Under the pieces are notes generated by a model. That model saw only the letters and a list, made by a program, of their open reading frames with translations. It had not been told where the DNA came from and made no database searches. Below, one piece after another: positions 15,364 through 22,945 of a stretch of 42,866 nucleotides of DNA. The stretch's first letter is position 1, and each line of letters begins with the position of its first letter. The DNA is from Gammaproteobacteria bacterium (GTDB lineage Bacteria; Gemmatimonadota; Gemmatimonadetes; Longimicrobiales; Gaopeijiaceae): positions 1 to 42,866 of the forward strand of contig VXNP01000150.1 of the NCBI GenBank assembly GCA_009840525.1, given 5' to 3'. The position numbers were made by a program, and so were the translations under genes.

Positions 15364-16779
15364 CTACTCCGTGGCCGGGCGCCTCGCGCCGCGTCCGTCC
15401 TGTTTATAGACCACGCCGTCCTTCATGACGAAGTCGATGTTCCGCAGCAGATCGATGTCCTCCAGCGGATCTCCGCGAACGGCCACCAGATCCGCGACCT
15501 TGCCCGCCTCCACGCTGCCCAGTTCCTCCGTTCGATGCAACACCTCCGCTGCTTCACGGGTGGCGGCCAGAATCGCATCCGCCGGCGACATGCCGACATC
15601 CACCAGCAGACGGAACTCCCCCGCGTTCTCGCCGTGCGGGAACACGCCGGCGTCGGTGCCGAAGCCGATCTTAACGCCCTCCCGCATCGCCAGCTGAATG
15701 GACTCGCGGAAAAACGGGTAGATCTCGAGCGCCTTCAGGCCGGGCAGCCCGCCGAGCGTGCCCGTCAGCGCCCGCTGGCGAACGTCTTCGAAGGCCATCA
15801 TGGTGGGCACCAGGTAGGTCCCGTGTTCGGCCATGAGCCGGACGGTCTCGCCGTCGAGCATGGACCCGTGCTCGATGGAGGTGACGCCTGCGCGCACGGC
15901 GGCCTTGATCCCGTCCAGGCCGTGGGCGTGGGCAGCTACCGTACGCTCGGCCATGTTGGCGGTCTGCACCAGGACGACCATCTCCTCCTCCGTGTACTGC
16001 TGCACGCCGACTGCGGTGCCCAACGACAGGACGCCGCCGGTGGCGCAGAACTTGATGACGTCGGCGCCATACTTGATCTGGTAGTTCACGGCCTCGCGCA
16101 CGCGCTCGATGCCCTGGGCGATGCCGTCCTCGATCCCCGGCTCCTCGAAGATGTCCGGGCGATAGCCGTTGCTGTCGCAGTGGCCGCCGGTGATGCCGAG
16201 GGAGTGCACGGCCGTGTAGATGCGCGGGCCCGGCACCATGCCCGCGTTGATGGCGTCGCGCAGCGCCACGTCGGCGAAGTCGTCGCTGCCGACGTTGCGG
16301 ATGGTGGTGAAGCCCGCCTCCAGGGTGATTCTGGCGTTCATGACGCCGGCGATGGCCAAGTGCCCCGGCCAGCGGCGCAGGCCGCTCTCCCGGCCGCTCC
16401 CGGGGTCGCTGGTGATGTGCGTGTGCAGATCGATGAAGCCGGGCATGACGGTGTGGTCGGAGAGGTCGACGAGGGTCGCGCCCGCGGGCACGGCGACGTC
16501 CGCGCCCACCGCCTCCAGACGGGTGCCGCGCACGACGATGGTGACGTTCTCACGCACGTTTCCGTCCACGCCGTCGATGAGGCGCCCGGCCACGATGGCC
16601 GTCACCTCGGTGCTGTCGGGCAGGGTCACGCGCTGGGCGTCGAGGCCAGAGGCCTTCACGGCCAGCCAGGCCGCCGAAAGCAGGAGGAATCGCGCTCGCG
16701 CCCGAGTCGCGCCGAGCCGCGCCTTCGGATGCCCCTTCTGGATCGCCGTCGCCCGGTCAAGCCATCGTGCGCGCGTCAT
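15364..16779 (-). CDS. Secreted metal-dependent amidohydrolase (prolidase/imidazolonepropionase-like)
   Basis: 471 residues with a purine-rich GGAGGG ribosome site before the ATG. The signal peptide has a long basic n-region and a hydrophobic core at about 31-42 (LLLSAAWLAV). Amidohydrolase-superfamily landmarks appear in order: GFIDLHTHI (His119, His121), the lysine in VIKFCATGG (Lys243), AHAHGLDGIKAAV (His284/286), SIEHGS (His304) and the metal Asp in GFGTDAGVF (Asp376). This matches the Xaa-Pro dipeptidase or amide hydrolase branch with a binuclear site bridged by carboxylated lysine. It probably hydrolyses small peptides or cyclic amides in the periplasm. It is the first gene of the long minus-strand block, and a plausible promoter lies about 130 bases upstream. 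Confidence 0.9.
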   Translation of the reverse strand: MTRARWLDRATAIQKGHPKARLGATRARARFLLLSAAWLAVKASGLDAQRVTLPDSTEVTAIVAGRLIDGVDGNVRENVTIVVRGTRLEAVGADVAVPAGATLVDLSDHTVMPGFIDLHTHITSDPGSGRESGLRRWPGHLAIAGVMNARITLEAGFTTIRNVGSDDFADVALRDAINAGMVPGPRIYTAVHSLGITGGHCDSNGYRPDIFEEPGIEDGIAQGIERVREAVNYQIKYGADVIKFCATGGVLSLGTAVGVQQYTEEEMVVLVQTANMAERTVAAHAHGLDGIKAAVRAGVTSIEHGSMLDGETVRLMAEHGTYLVPTMMAFEDVRQRALTGTLGGLPGLKALEIYPFFRESIQLAMREGVKIGFGTDAGVFPHGENAGEFRLLVDVGMSPADAILAATREAAEVLHRTEELGSVEAGKVADLVAVRGDPLEDIDLLRNIDFVMKDGVVYKQDGRGARRPATE

Positions 16780-16908
16780 GCCCTCCCTCCCCCGGAGTCG
16801 GTTCGGCCTGAGATTGCGGTGTTCAAGGGTCCAGCATACGCCCGCCGCCGGAGTTGCGACACCGCCCGCGCGCTCCTCCGCGTCACCCTTGCGCGACTAC
16901 GGCCGGTC

Positions 16909-16937
16909 ATGTTACCGAATAAACACCGAATATTCAA
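16909..16937 (-). promoter_or_regulatory. Candidate sigma-70-type promoter for the amidohydrolase gene
   Basis: Read on the minus strand, TTGAAT (16937-16932) and TAACAT (16914-16909) are separated by exactly 17 bases, each matching 4 of 6 consensus positions. They sit in the one AT-rich patch of the 208-base divergent gap between the amidohydrolase and the radical SAM gene. Transcription would start near 16902, giving a ~120-base leader. The patch may also serve the plus-strand gene, for which I see no comparable pair. Confidence 0.35.
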
Positions 16938-16987
16938 CCCCGAGCCTCATCGGGGCCCGTGGCAACTTCCCGGCTCCCGAGATCCTG

Positions 16988-18073
16988 ATGGACCCGCCAT
17001 CCCCAATGCGATTGCCTGTCCACGGCCGTGGAGCCTCGCACGACCTTCCCAACCGCTTCCAGCGGCTTCATCTGGAGCCCGAAGCGGAGGTGGAAGGCGA
17101 GAGCAGCGGAGCCCAGCCCCGCAAGACCCGCTTTTTCGTCGACCGGTCACGCAGCGTCATCTCGCACAATTCGAGTCCGGACCTGGGCTTCTCGGTCAGC
17201 CTGAATCCGTACCGCGGCTGCGAGCACGGGTGCAGCTACTGCTACGCGAGACCCACCCACGAGTACCTGGGGTTCTCCGCGGGGCTCGACTTCGAGAGCC
17301 GGATCATGGTCAAGCCGGATGCCGCGGAGTTGCTGAAGAAGGCCTTGTCCGCGCGCGCCTGGAAGCCTCAGACGCTCGCGCTCAGCGGCGTCACCGACCC
17401 CTACCAGCCGGTGGAGCGCCGGCTGCGGATCACGCGCGCGTGCCTGGAGGTGCTTCTCGAGTGCCGGCATCCCGTGTCGATCGTCACGAAGAATCACCTG
17501 GTGGCGAGGGACATCGACATCCTCTCCCGCATGGCGGAGCACGGGACGGCGATGGTCACGCTGTCGATCACGACGCTGCGCAAGGATCTCCGCCGGGTGA
17601 TGGAACCGAGAACCTCGATTCCCGCCCGCAGGCTGGCAGCGGTGCGGGCATTGGCGGACGCCGGAGTCCCCGTGGGGGTCAATGTGGCCCCGCTGATCCC
17701 GGGGCTGAACGACCACGAGCTACCGGAGATTCTCGCTGCCGGGCGCGAGGCGGGCGCTTCCCACGCCGGCATGATGCTGCTGCGGCTACCTCTCGGAGTA
17801 AAGGAACTGTTCGCCGAATGGCTCGAGCAGCACTTCCCCGACCGGCGCAACAAGGTGCTCGGGCGGCTCAGGGAGGTGCACGGCGGAAGGCTCTACGACT
17901 CCCGTTTCGGGCGGCGCGGGCGCGGAAGAGGCCCCTTCGCCGAGCATCTGGGCAACCTCTTCCGCGTCAGTTGCCGCAGGCTCGGTCTGAAGCGCCGATC
18001 GTACGAGCTGGCGACCGATGGGTTCCGCAGGCCCGAGCGGGGCGGTCAGATGCGCCTGTTCGACGCGGGCTGA
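16988..18073 (+). CDS. PA0069/Rv2578c-type radical SAM protein
   Basis: 361 residues from the ATG at 16988. ATG 17006 is also possible, and neither has a strong ribosome site. The N-terminus VHGRGASHDLPNRFQR and then NPYRGCEHGCSYCYARPTHE are hallmarks of the PA0069 family. The cluster-binding cysteines are Cys78, Cys82 and Cys85 (CxxxCxxC). A TIM-barrel core follows (LALSGVTDPYQPVERR, VSIVTKNHLVARD). The family is related to spore photoproduct lyase-like radical SAM enzymes, but its physiological reaction is not established. It is the only predicted cytoplasmic enzyme in this stretch and stands alone on the plus strand. Its stop is one base from the convergent serine hydrolase stop, leaving no room for a terminator between them. 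Confidence 0.9.
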   Translation: MDPPSPMRLPVHGRGASHDLPNRFQRLHLEPEAEVEGESSGAQPRKTRFFVDRSRSVISHNSSPDLGFSVSLNPYRGCEHGCSYCYARPTHEYLGFSAGLDFESRIMVKPDAAELLKKALSARAWKPQTLALSGVTDPYQPVERRLRITRACLEVLLECRHPVSIVTKNHLVARDIDILSRMAEHGTAMVTLSITTLRKDLRRVMEPRTSIPARRLAAVRALADAGVPVGVNVAPLIPGLNDHELPEILAAGREAGASHAGMMLLRLPLGVKELFAEWLEQHFPDRRNKVLGRLREVHGGRLYDSRFGRRGRGRGPFAEHLGNLFRVSCRRLGLKRRSYELATDGFRRPERGGQMRLFDAG

Positions 18074-18074
18074 C

Positions 18075-19298
18075 TCAGCGCAGCGCCCCCAGCAGCTCCA
18101 CAAGGAGTTCCTGCCCCGCCGCGCCCAGGCTGGCCTCGCCCTGGTTGTAGTTGCGCAGCAGGACAACCCCCAGCCCCGACTCGGGCTCGAAGAGCATGTA
18201 GGCATTGTAGCCTGCCACCGAACCCGAGTGCCCGATGAGCCGGGCTCCGTCGTCCGTGGTGCGAATCATCACGCCGAGTCCATAGCCGTTGTCGGGGTCC
18301 TCGGGCGTGTGAACCCGGCTCATCTCCGCGACGCTCTCGGCGGAGAGGATGGCGGGCGATGCCCTCCCCTGCAGCGCGCCCATGAAGCGGGCCAGGTCGC
18401 TAACGGTCGAGTAGACGCCTCCGTTGGGCACCTTGTAGCCACGGCCGGCGTGCTCGCGGGTCGGCTGTTCCGGGTCCGGGTTTCCGTCCCCGCGGTTCAC
18501 GTAGCCGACGGTCAGCCGGGGCGCGAGTTCGGGTCCGATGACGAAGGTGGAACTGGTCATGCCCAGCGGCTTGAAGACGTCCTCTTCGACGAACTCCATG
18601 AAGGGCCGCCCCACGGCCCTCGCCACGGCCAGCCCCAGCGTCCCGTAGCCGATGTTGGAATAGGAGTATTCCACGCCCGGCGCGTTCTGGAAGCGGCTCA
18701 GCGGGATCGATTCGACGATCCGCTCCTGCCAGATTTCGATGGGTCCGGAGGCGGCGATGTCCCAATCGGGCTCGCGCACCAGCCCGGCGGTGTGGCTTGC
18801 GAACTGACGCACGGTCGGCGCTGGAGCCCCCTCCCTGGCGTCGGGGAAGCGGGCGGTCGCCGGAAAGATCTGGCTCAGCGGCTGGTCGAGGTCGACGAAG
18901 CCCCGCTCCACCGCCCGCATCATCGCCACCGCGGTGACGGTCTTGGAGATGGATCCCGTCCGGTAGATGGAGCCCACCCCGGCCGGGATGCGGCGGTCGC
19001 GGTCGGCCCAACCGAAGGCCCGGGCCCACACGACGTCGCTGCCCCTCGCAACGGCTGCGCTGACCCCGCCGACATCGTCGGCCGCCACCTGCGCCTCCAT
19101 CTTCTGTTCGAAGCGGGAGATTGCGGCGTTCCAGGCGTCGGCGTCGACGCCCTGGGCGATAGCCGGACTCGCACCGAGAAATGGTGCGAACAGCAAGACA
19201 GTTGCGTAAGTCATTGTCATTGTTGACAGATGACCCGACGGCGCAGTGGCTCTGCGCACCATCCGGCGCCGATCCCTCGGCTCAGTTCCCCATCTCAT
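18075..19298 (-). CDS. Secreted serine hydrolase, class C beta-lactamase/esterase fold
   Basis: 407 residues from the ATG at 19298, which has GGAGGAG eight bases upstream and overlaps the preceding gene by 17 bases. An internal ATG at 19220 would give a more typical signal peptide (YATVLLFAPFLGASPAIAQ) but has no ribosome site and lies in an RNA hairpin. Catalytic motifs of the family are present: SxxK as SISK (Ser116-Lys119), YxN as YSN (Tyr213-Asn215) and HSG in place of KTG (LIGHSGSVAGYN). These define beta-lactamase-related D-aminopeptidases and EstB-like esterases; beta-lactam resistance should not be assumed. It is co-transcribed with the amidohydrolase upstream and acts in the periplasm on an unknown ester or amide. 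Confidence 0.9.
   Translation of the reverse strand: MRWGTEPRDRRRMVRRATAPSGHLSTMTMTYATVLLFAPFLGASPAIAQGVDADAWNAAISRFEQKMEAQVAADDVGGVSAAVARGSDVVWARAFGWADRDRRIPAGVGSIYRTGSISKTVTAVAMMRAVERGFVDLDQPLSQIFPATARFPDAREGAPAPTVRQFASHTAGLVREPDWDIAASGPIEIWQERIVESIPLSRFQNAPGVEYSYSNIGYGTLGLAVARAVGRPFMEFVEEDVFKPLGMTSSTFVIGPELAPRLTVGYVNRGDGNPDPEQPTREHAGRGYKVPNGGVYSTVSDLARFMGALQGRASPAILSAESVAEMSRVHTPEDPDNGYGLGVMIRTTDDGARLIGHSGSVAGYNAYMLFEPESGLGVVLLRNYNQGEASLGAAGQELLVELLGALR
19210..19234 (-). promoter_or_regulatory. Hairpin over the internal start codons of the serine hydrolase
   Basis: On the minus strand GTCAT-c-TGTCA and TGACA-ATGAC form a 10-bp stem with one bulged C and the loop ACAA. The ATG at 19220 sits at the loop/stem border and the ATG at 19214 in the 3' arm. 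The structure would mask these starts, or it could be a dyad protein-binding site. The pairing is direct; function is inference. Confidence 0.35.
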
Positions 19299-20616
19299 CC
19301 GCGATCTCCTCCAGCCTTCTCTGGATTTCCTCTTCGGCCAGCCAGCGGCCGCGGAACATGACGCCCGCGCGGTCGGCCACGTTGGCCACGTCGGACAGGG
19401 GATTCGCGTTCAGCAGCAGGAGATCCGCGCGCCGCCCGACCGCCACCGTGCCGAACGAGTCTCTCCCCTGGAAGTACTCGCCCACGTTGCGGGTCCCGCT
19501 GAGCAGGATCTCCCAGGCGGACATGCCGGCGTCGGCCATCGCCTTCAGCTCGCGATGGATCGAGAAACCCGGCACGCTGAAGATCTGCGGCGAATCGGTC
19601 CCCAGGAGGATGCCGGCACCCCCGTCCGACAGCGCCTTGAGCACCCGGTTGCGGTTCGCCGCCCACTGCGTCGCCCGCTCGGGGCTGGTCCGGGACGCCG
19701 CGGCCCGCTGCCGGCCCTCCCAACCCTCCACCTGGAATCCGGGCCAGTAGCGCATCTCCGGGTAGCGCGCCATTTCGCCGGCATCGCCCCGGCCGATGAT
19801 GCCGACCTCCCAAAGCACCATCGTGGGAACCACCCAGGCGCCCGCGTCGCGGGTCAGTTGCACGATGTACTCGAGCCGGCCCTCATCGACCTCGCCCTCG
19901 AAGGCGTCCAGGAATTCGATGTAGCCGTCGAGGTGGTCGAAGGTCTCCTGGCCCATGAGGATGGCGTGCTCCAGCCCCACATCCGCCGGCACATGCCCGG
20001 CGAAGCGGATCCCCACCTCCTGAGCCGTGACCGCCATGGCATCGTATTCGTCGAGCGTGGGTCCCGGATGGATCTTCAGCAGATCCCATCCTTCGCGCTT
20101 CTGGCGACGCACCTGGTCCTCCGCCTCCGCGGGGGAGTTCACGCTCCCGTCATTGAAGCTCGGGCCGGCCATGTAGAGCGTCGGCGCGACGATGTCCCCG
20201 GCGTTGGCCCGCTCGCGCAATGCCAGATGCCCGTCCTGTCCCAGCATGCCGCGCACCGTGGTGACGCCGTTGGCTACGTAGAGGAACATCACGGTTTCCT
20301 CGATGTTGCCGCCGGGCATGTGCCCGTGCATCTCGGCGAGGCCGGGCATGAGATACTTGCCGGCGGCGTCGATGACCATGGCGCCGGCGGGCGGGTCGAC
20401 CGATGCCGACGGGCCCATGTCCACGATGCGCCCATTGGAGACCACGACCGTGTAATCGGCGAGCACGCCCTCGCGGTCCATGGGCACTACGTTCGCGTTG
20501 ACGAAGGCGGTGGTGCGCTGCGGCGGCACCTGGGCGTCCATGTCCTGCGGCAGGGCCAGACCGGCGATGGCCAGCCATGACGCGGCGAGAATGGTTCGGG
20601 GGGCGGGAGCATGCAT
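19282..20616 (-). CDS. Secreted amidohydrolase family enzyme
   Basis: 444 residues. I chose the ATG at 20616 because AGGAGG lies seven bases upstream and the Sec signal (TILAASWLAIAGLALP) follows directly. Metal-site landmarks: PGLAEMHGHMPGG (His97, His99), a lysine in DLLKIHPGPT (Lys181), FAGHVP (His208) and LLGTDSPQ for the final Asp. The composition resembles the secreted imidazolonepropionase-like or prolidase-like amidohydrolases. The 3' end overlaps the serine hydrolase start by 17 bases, suggesting coupled translation and a joint degradative task. It resembles the amidohydrolase at 15364-16779 in architecture, so the window holds at least two exported members of this branch. Confidence 0.9.
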   Translation of the reverse strand: MHAPAPRTILAASWLAIAGLALPQDMDAQVPPQRTTAFVNANVVPMDREGVLADYTVVVSNGRIVDMGPSASVDPPAGAMVIDAAGKYLMPGLAEMHGHMPGGNIEETVMFLYVANGVTTVRGMLGQDGHLALRERANAGDIVAPTLYMAGPSFNDGSVNSPAEAEDQVRRQKREGWDLLKIHPGPTLDEYDAMAVTAQEVGIRFAGHVPADVGLEHAILMGQETFDHLDGYIEFLDAFEGEVDEGRLEYIVQLTRDAGAWVVPTMVLWEVGIIGRGDAGEMARYPEMRYWPGFQVEGWEGRQRAAASRTSPERATQWAANRNRVLKALSDGGAGILLGTDSPQIFSVPGFSIHRELKAMADAGMSAWEILLSGTRNVGEYFQGRDSFGTVAVGRRADLLLLNANPLSDVANVADRAGVMFRGRWLAEEEIQRRLEEIADEMGN

Positions 20617-20858
20617 GTCGGTACCTCCTCTACTGATCGAGCGATGCTGCACGTCGGGGGGATGCCGCGCACACAAGGGCGCTGTGGCATCAGGGTCCCC
20701 TCGTCAATAAGGCTGCGCCCGGAATCGCGTGTCAATCGGGGACCGGCGTGCGTATCAAGGACGCCCGCTTCGATGCTCGCTGCGTGATTGCGCACCCGAC
20801 CGTCCAGCCCGCATGGTTCCCCTTCACGATCGCCCGGCCCCCGAACATCCGACCGCCC
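20617..20858. promoter_or_regulatory. Divergent intergenic region, amidohydrolase versus nuclease
   Basis: 242 bases. On the minus strand a perfect TTGACA lies at 20735-20730. The best -10 at suitable spacing is only CTTATT (20711-20706, 18-base spacer, 3 of 6), so a promoter for the amidohydrolase is likely but poorly defined. The AGGAGG site is at the left edge. On the plus strand I see no ribosome site before the nuclease start. A frame open from GTG 20748 could extend the nuclease N-terminus by 37 residues, but that extension does not look like the family. Confidence 0.35.
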
Positions 20859-21758
20859 GTGAACGTCCACCTCATCGACGGCACCTACGAGCTGTTCCGT
20901 CACTTCTACGCGGTCCCGTCGCGCAGCGACCGGGCGGGCCGCGAGGTTGGCGCTCTCGTTGGGGTGCTGCACTCCCTGCTGGGCATGCTGGAGGCGGGCG
21001 CCACGCACATCGGGGTCGCTACCGATCACGTCATCGAGTCGTTCCGCAACGACCTGTGGCCGGGCTACAAGAGTTCGGCGGGCATCGATCCCGCGCTCTG
21101 GGCGCAGTTCCACCCCTTTGAAGGCGCGCTGGCGGCGATGGGGGTCGCGGTATGGCCGATGGTCGATCTGGAAGCCGACGACGGGCTGGCGTCGGCGGCC
21201 CGGCTGGCGGGCGCGGACCCGGCGGTCGAGCGGGTGTTCATCTGCACGCCCGACAAGGACCTCAGCCAGTGCGTCTCGGGGACCCGCATCGTCCAGTTCG
21301 ACCGGCGGCAGCGCGCGCTCCGCGACGAAGAAGGGGTGGTGGACAAGTTCGGGGTGCGGCCCGCCTCCATCCCCGACTACCTGGCGCTGGTGGGCGACAG
21401 CGCGGACGGGTTCCCGGGCATCCCGGGCTGGGGCGCCAAGTCGACCTCCACGGTGCTCGCCCACTACGGGCACCTGGAGGCCATCCCGCTCCGCAGCCTG
21501 CCCTGGGCCGTCGCCGTACGGGGCGCCGCGAGGCTGCAGGAGAACCTCCGCGCCGGATGGCGCGACGCCCTGCTGTTCCGGGATCTGGCCACCTTGCGGG
21601 ATGACGCATCACTGTTCGACGACCTCGATGAGCTCCGTTGGAGCGGCGCGCCCCCCGGCTTCGAGCGCGTCGCGGCATCGCTGGGAGATGCCCGGCTTGC
21701 CGAACGGGTCGAGACGATCCGCTCCCGCGGGGAAGCGGAGTCCGGCCCGTCGCTTTAG
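20859..21758 (+). CDS. FEN-like 5'-3' exonuclease
   Basis: 299 residues from GTG 20859, where the conserved family N-terminus VHLIDGTYELFRHFYA begins. GTG 20748 is an upstream alternative without family support. Acidic metal-binding residues are visible in LIDGTYE (Asp7), the DLEADDGLASAARL segment, and CTPDKDLSQCV. The helix-hairpin-helix DNA-binding region is GDSADGFPGIPGWGAKS. This matches stand-alone 5' nucleases homologous to the N-terminal domain of DNA polymerase I. The start lacks an obvious ribosome site and may be leaderless. It precedes a small acidic protein and tryptophan 2,3-dioxygenase on the same strand. No functional link with them is evident. Confidence 0.85.
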   Translation: MNVHLIDGTYELFRHFYAVPSRSDRAGREVGALVGVLHSLLGMLEAGATHIGVATDHVIESFRNDLWPGYKSSAGIDPALWAQFHPFEGALAAMGVAVWPMVDLEADDGLASAARLAGADPAVERVFICTPDKDLSQCVSGTRIVQFDRRQRALRDEEGVVDKFGVRPASIPDYLALVGDSADGFPGIPGWGAKSTSTVLAHYGHLEAIPLRSLPWAVAVRGAARLQENLRAGWRDALLFRDLATLRDDASLFDDLDELRWSGAPPGFERVAASLGDARLAERVETIRSRGEAESGPSL

Positions 21759-21864
21759 ATTAACCGGGCCGTCACCGAGTCCTTCCCGAGGAACGTCTGC
21801 TGAGGGCCACGATCACGGCGGCGAGTGAGGGCCTGCCGGAGGCACGATCCGCGGGAGGTGCGAC

Positions 21865-22116
21865 CTGAGCTTTGCCTATCACGTCACCTCCGCGGACGTG
21901 CTTCTGGTTCTGGAGGCGCACGGCGCCGCGGAGTCGGAGGAAGACGACGAGGTCCTGGACGCGCTTTATCTCGTCAACGAATGGGAGGGGCGCATCTCCG
22001 AGGTGGCGCTGGAACATGACGGCGCCCACGACAGCCAGCTCGCCGTCTGGCACGAGATCGAGGCCATCCTCATCGAGGAGGGCTACCTGGAGGAACCCGC
22101 GAGGCTCAGCGAGTGA
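21865..22116 (+). CDS. Small acidic protein, probable CTG start, coupled to kynA
   Basis: 83 residues if translation starts at CTG 21865, which lies six bases after a clear GGGAGG ribosome site (21853-21858). The first standard start in this frame is GTG 21898, which has no ribosome site. The frame is open back to a stop at 21826. The protein begins LSFAYHVTSADVLLVLEAHG and is very acidic (AAESEEDDEVLDALYLVNEW), with no signal peptide, cysteine cluster or recognised domain. Its TGA overlaps the GTG of the dioxygenase gene in the arrangement GTGA, pointing to translational coupling. It may be a partner or regulator of the dioxygenase. I do not recognise a family. Confidence 0.65.
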   Translation: MSFAYHVTSADVLLVLEAHGAAESEEDDEVLDALYLVNEWEGRISEVALEHDGAHDSQLAVWHEIEAILIEEGYLEEPARLSE

Positions 22117-22907
22117 CCCGCAACCCGGAAGCCGTCAACTACGAGCGCTATCTCAGGCTGGATGAGCTGCTCCGGCTCCAGAAGCCGAGGGACGACGTTG
22201 AACACGACGAGATGCTGTTCATCGTCATCCACCAGGTCTACGAGCTGTGGTTCAAGGTGCTTCTGCACGAGATGGACTACTGCTGCCGCCTGCTGGAGGA
22301 CGGAGACGCGCCCCGGGCCCAGCATACGCTCAAGCGCATCCTCACCATCCTCAAGGTGCTGGTCGCGCAACTCGACATCCTCGAGACCATGAGCCCCGTC
22401 GAGTTCCTGACCTTCCGCGACCATCTCGACACCGCCAGCGGCTTCCAGTCCGACCAGTTCCGCGCCCTCGAGTTCTGTCTCGGCTGGAAGCACCGGGCCG
22501 CCATGAAGCGCTTCGAACCGGGGAGCCGGGCGCGGCTGGATCTCGAGCGCCGCTGGAGCGCGCCCACGTTGTGGGACTGCTTCCTCCGCTACCTGGCCAC
22601 GGAGGGATACGAAGTTCCGGGCACGAGCCTGGAACGGGATGTGACGCGGCCGGTGGTGACGGACGAGGCCATGCAGGACGTCCTGGTCCGCATCTATCGC
22701 GGCGACGCCCGCAACGCCCAGTTGTGCGAGCGCCTGGTGGACCTGGACGAGGGGCTGCAGGAATGGCGCTACCGCCACATGAAGATGGTGCAGCGGACCA
22801 TCGGCCATAAGCCCGGAACCGGCGGATCCGCGGGGTCCCGCTATCTGGCCACGACGCTCAACAAGCCGGTGTTTCCGGACCTCTGGGAGATACGCGCCCG
22901 GCTGTAG
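22113..22907 (+). CDS. kynA: Tryptophan 2,3-dioxygenase
   Basis: 264 residues, GTG start overlapping the stop of the small acidic gene. It oxidatively opens the indole ring of L-tryptophan to N-formylkynurenine with a b-type heme in a cytoplasmic tetramer. Signature segments are in order: YERYLRLDELLRLQ, FIVIHQVYELWFK (His40, active-site base region), FRDHLDTASGFQSDQFR (Arg102, carboxylate binding) and WRYRHMKMVQRTIGHKPGTGG with the proximal heme ligand His222. Length is slightly short of the usual ~280 but no motif is missing. No kynurenine formamidase is adjacent, and the class V aminotransferase-fold gene 10 kb away is only a weak kynureninase candidate. The pathway is therefore either completed elsewhere or serves another use. 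Confidence 0.95.
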   Translation: MTRNPEAVNYERYLRLDELLRLQKPRDDVEHDEMLFIVIHQVYELWFKVLLHEMDYCCRLLEDGDAPRAQHTLKRILTILKVLVAQLDILETMSPVEFLTFRDHLDTASGFQSDQFRALEFCLGWKHRAAMKRFEPGSRARLDLERRWSAPTLWDCFLRYLATEGYEVPGTSLERDVTRPVVTDEAMQDVLVRIYRGDARNAQLCERLVDLDEGLQEWRYRHMKMVQRTIGHKPGTGGSAGSRYLATTLNKPVFPDLWEIRARL

Positions 22908-22945
22908 CCGCAAGCCCGCCCGGCGCCGCCGCCGTTCCGGGGCCC

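Noticed and set aside
14098..18150. A plus-strand open frame of about 1350 codons
   Set aside because: It runs antisense to clear genes for epimerase, amidohydrolase and others and out of frame with the radical SAM gene. Its translation is Arg/Ala/His/Gly-rich with no domain. High GC content makes such shadow frames common.
18075..19298. Calling the serine hydrolase an antibiotic-resistance beta-lactamase
   Set aside because: SxxK, YxN and HSG define the wider esterase/peptidase fold. HSG in place of KTG and the context with an amidohydrolase favour a degradative enzyme.
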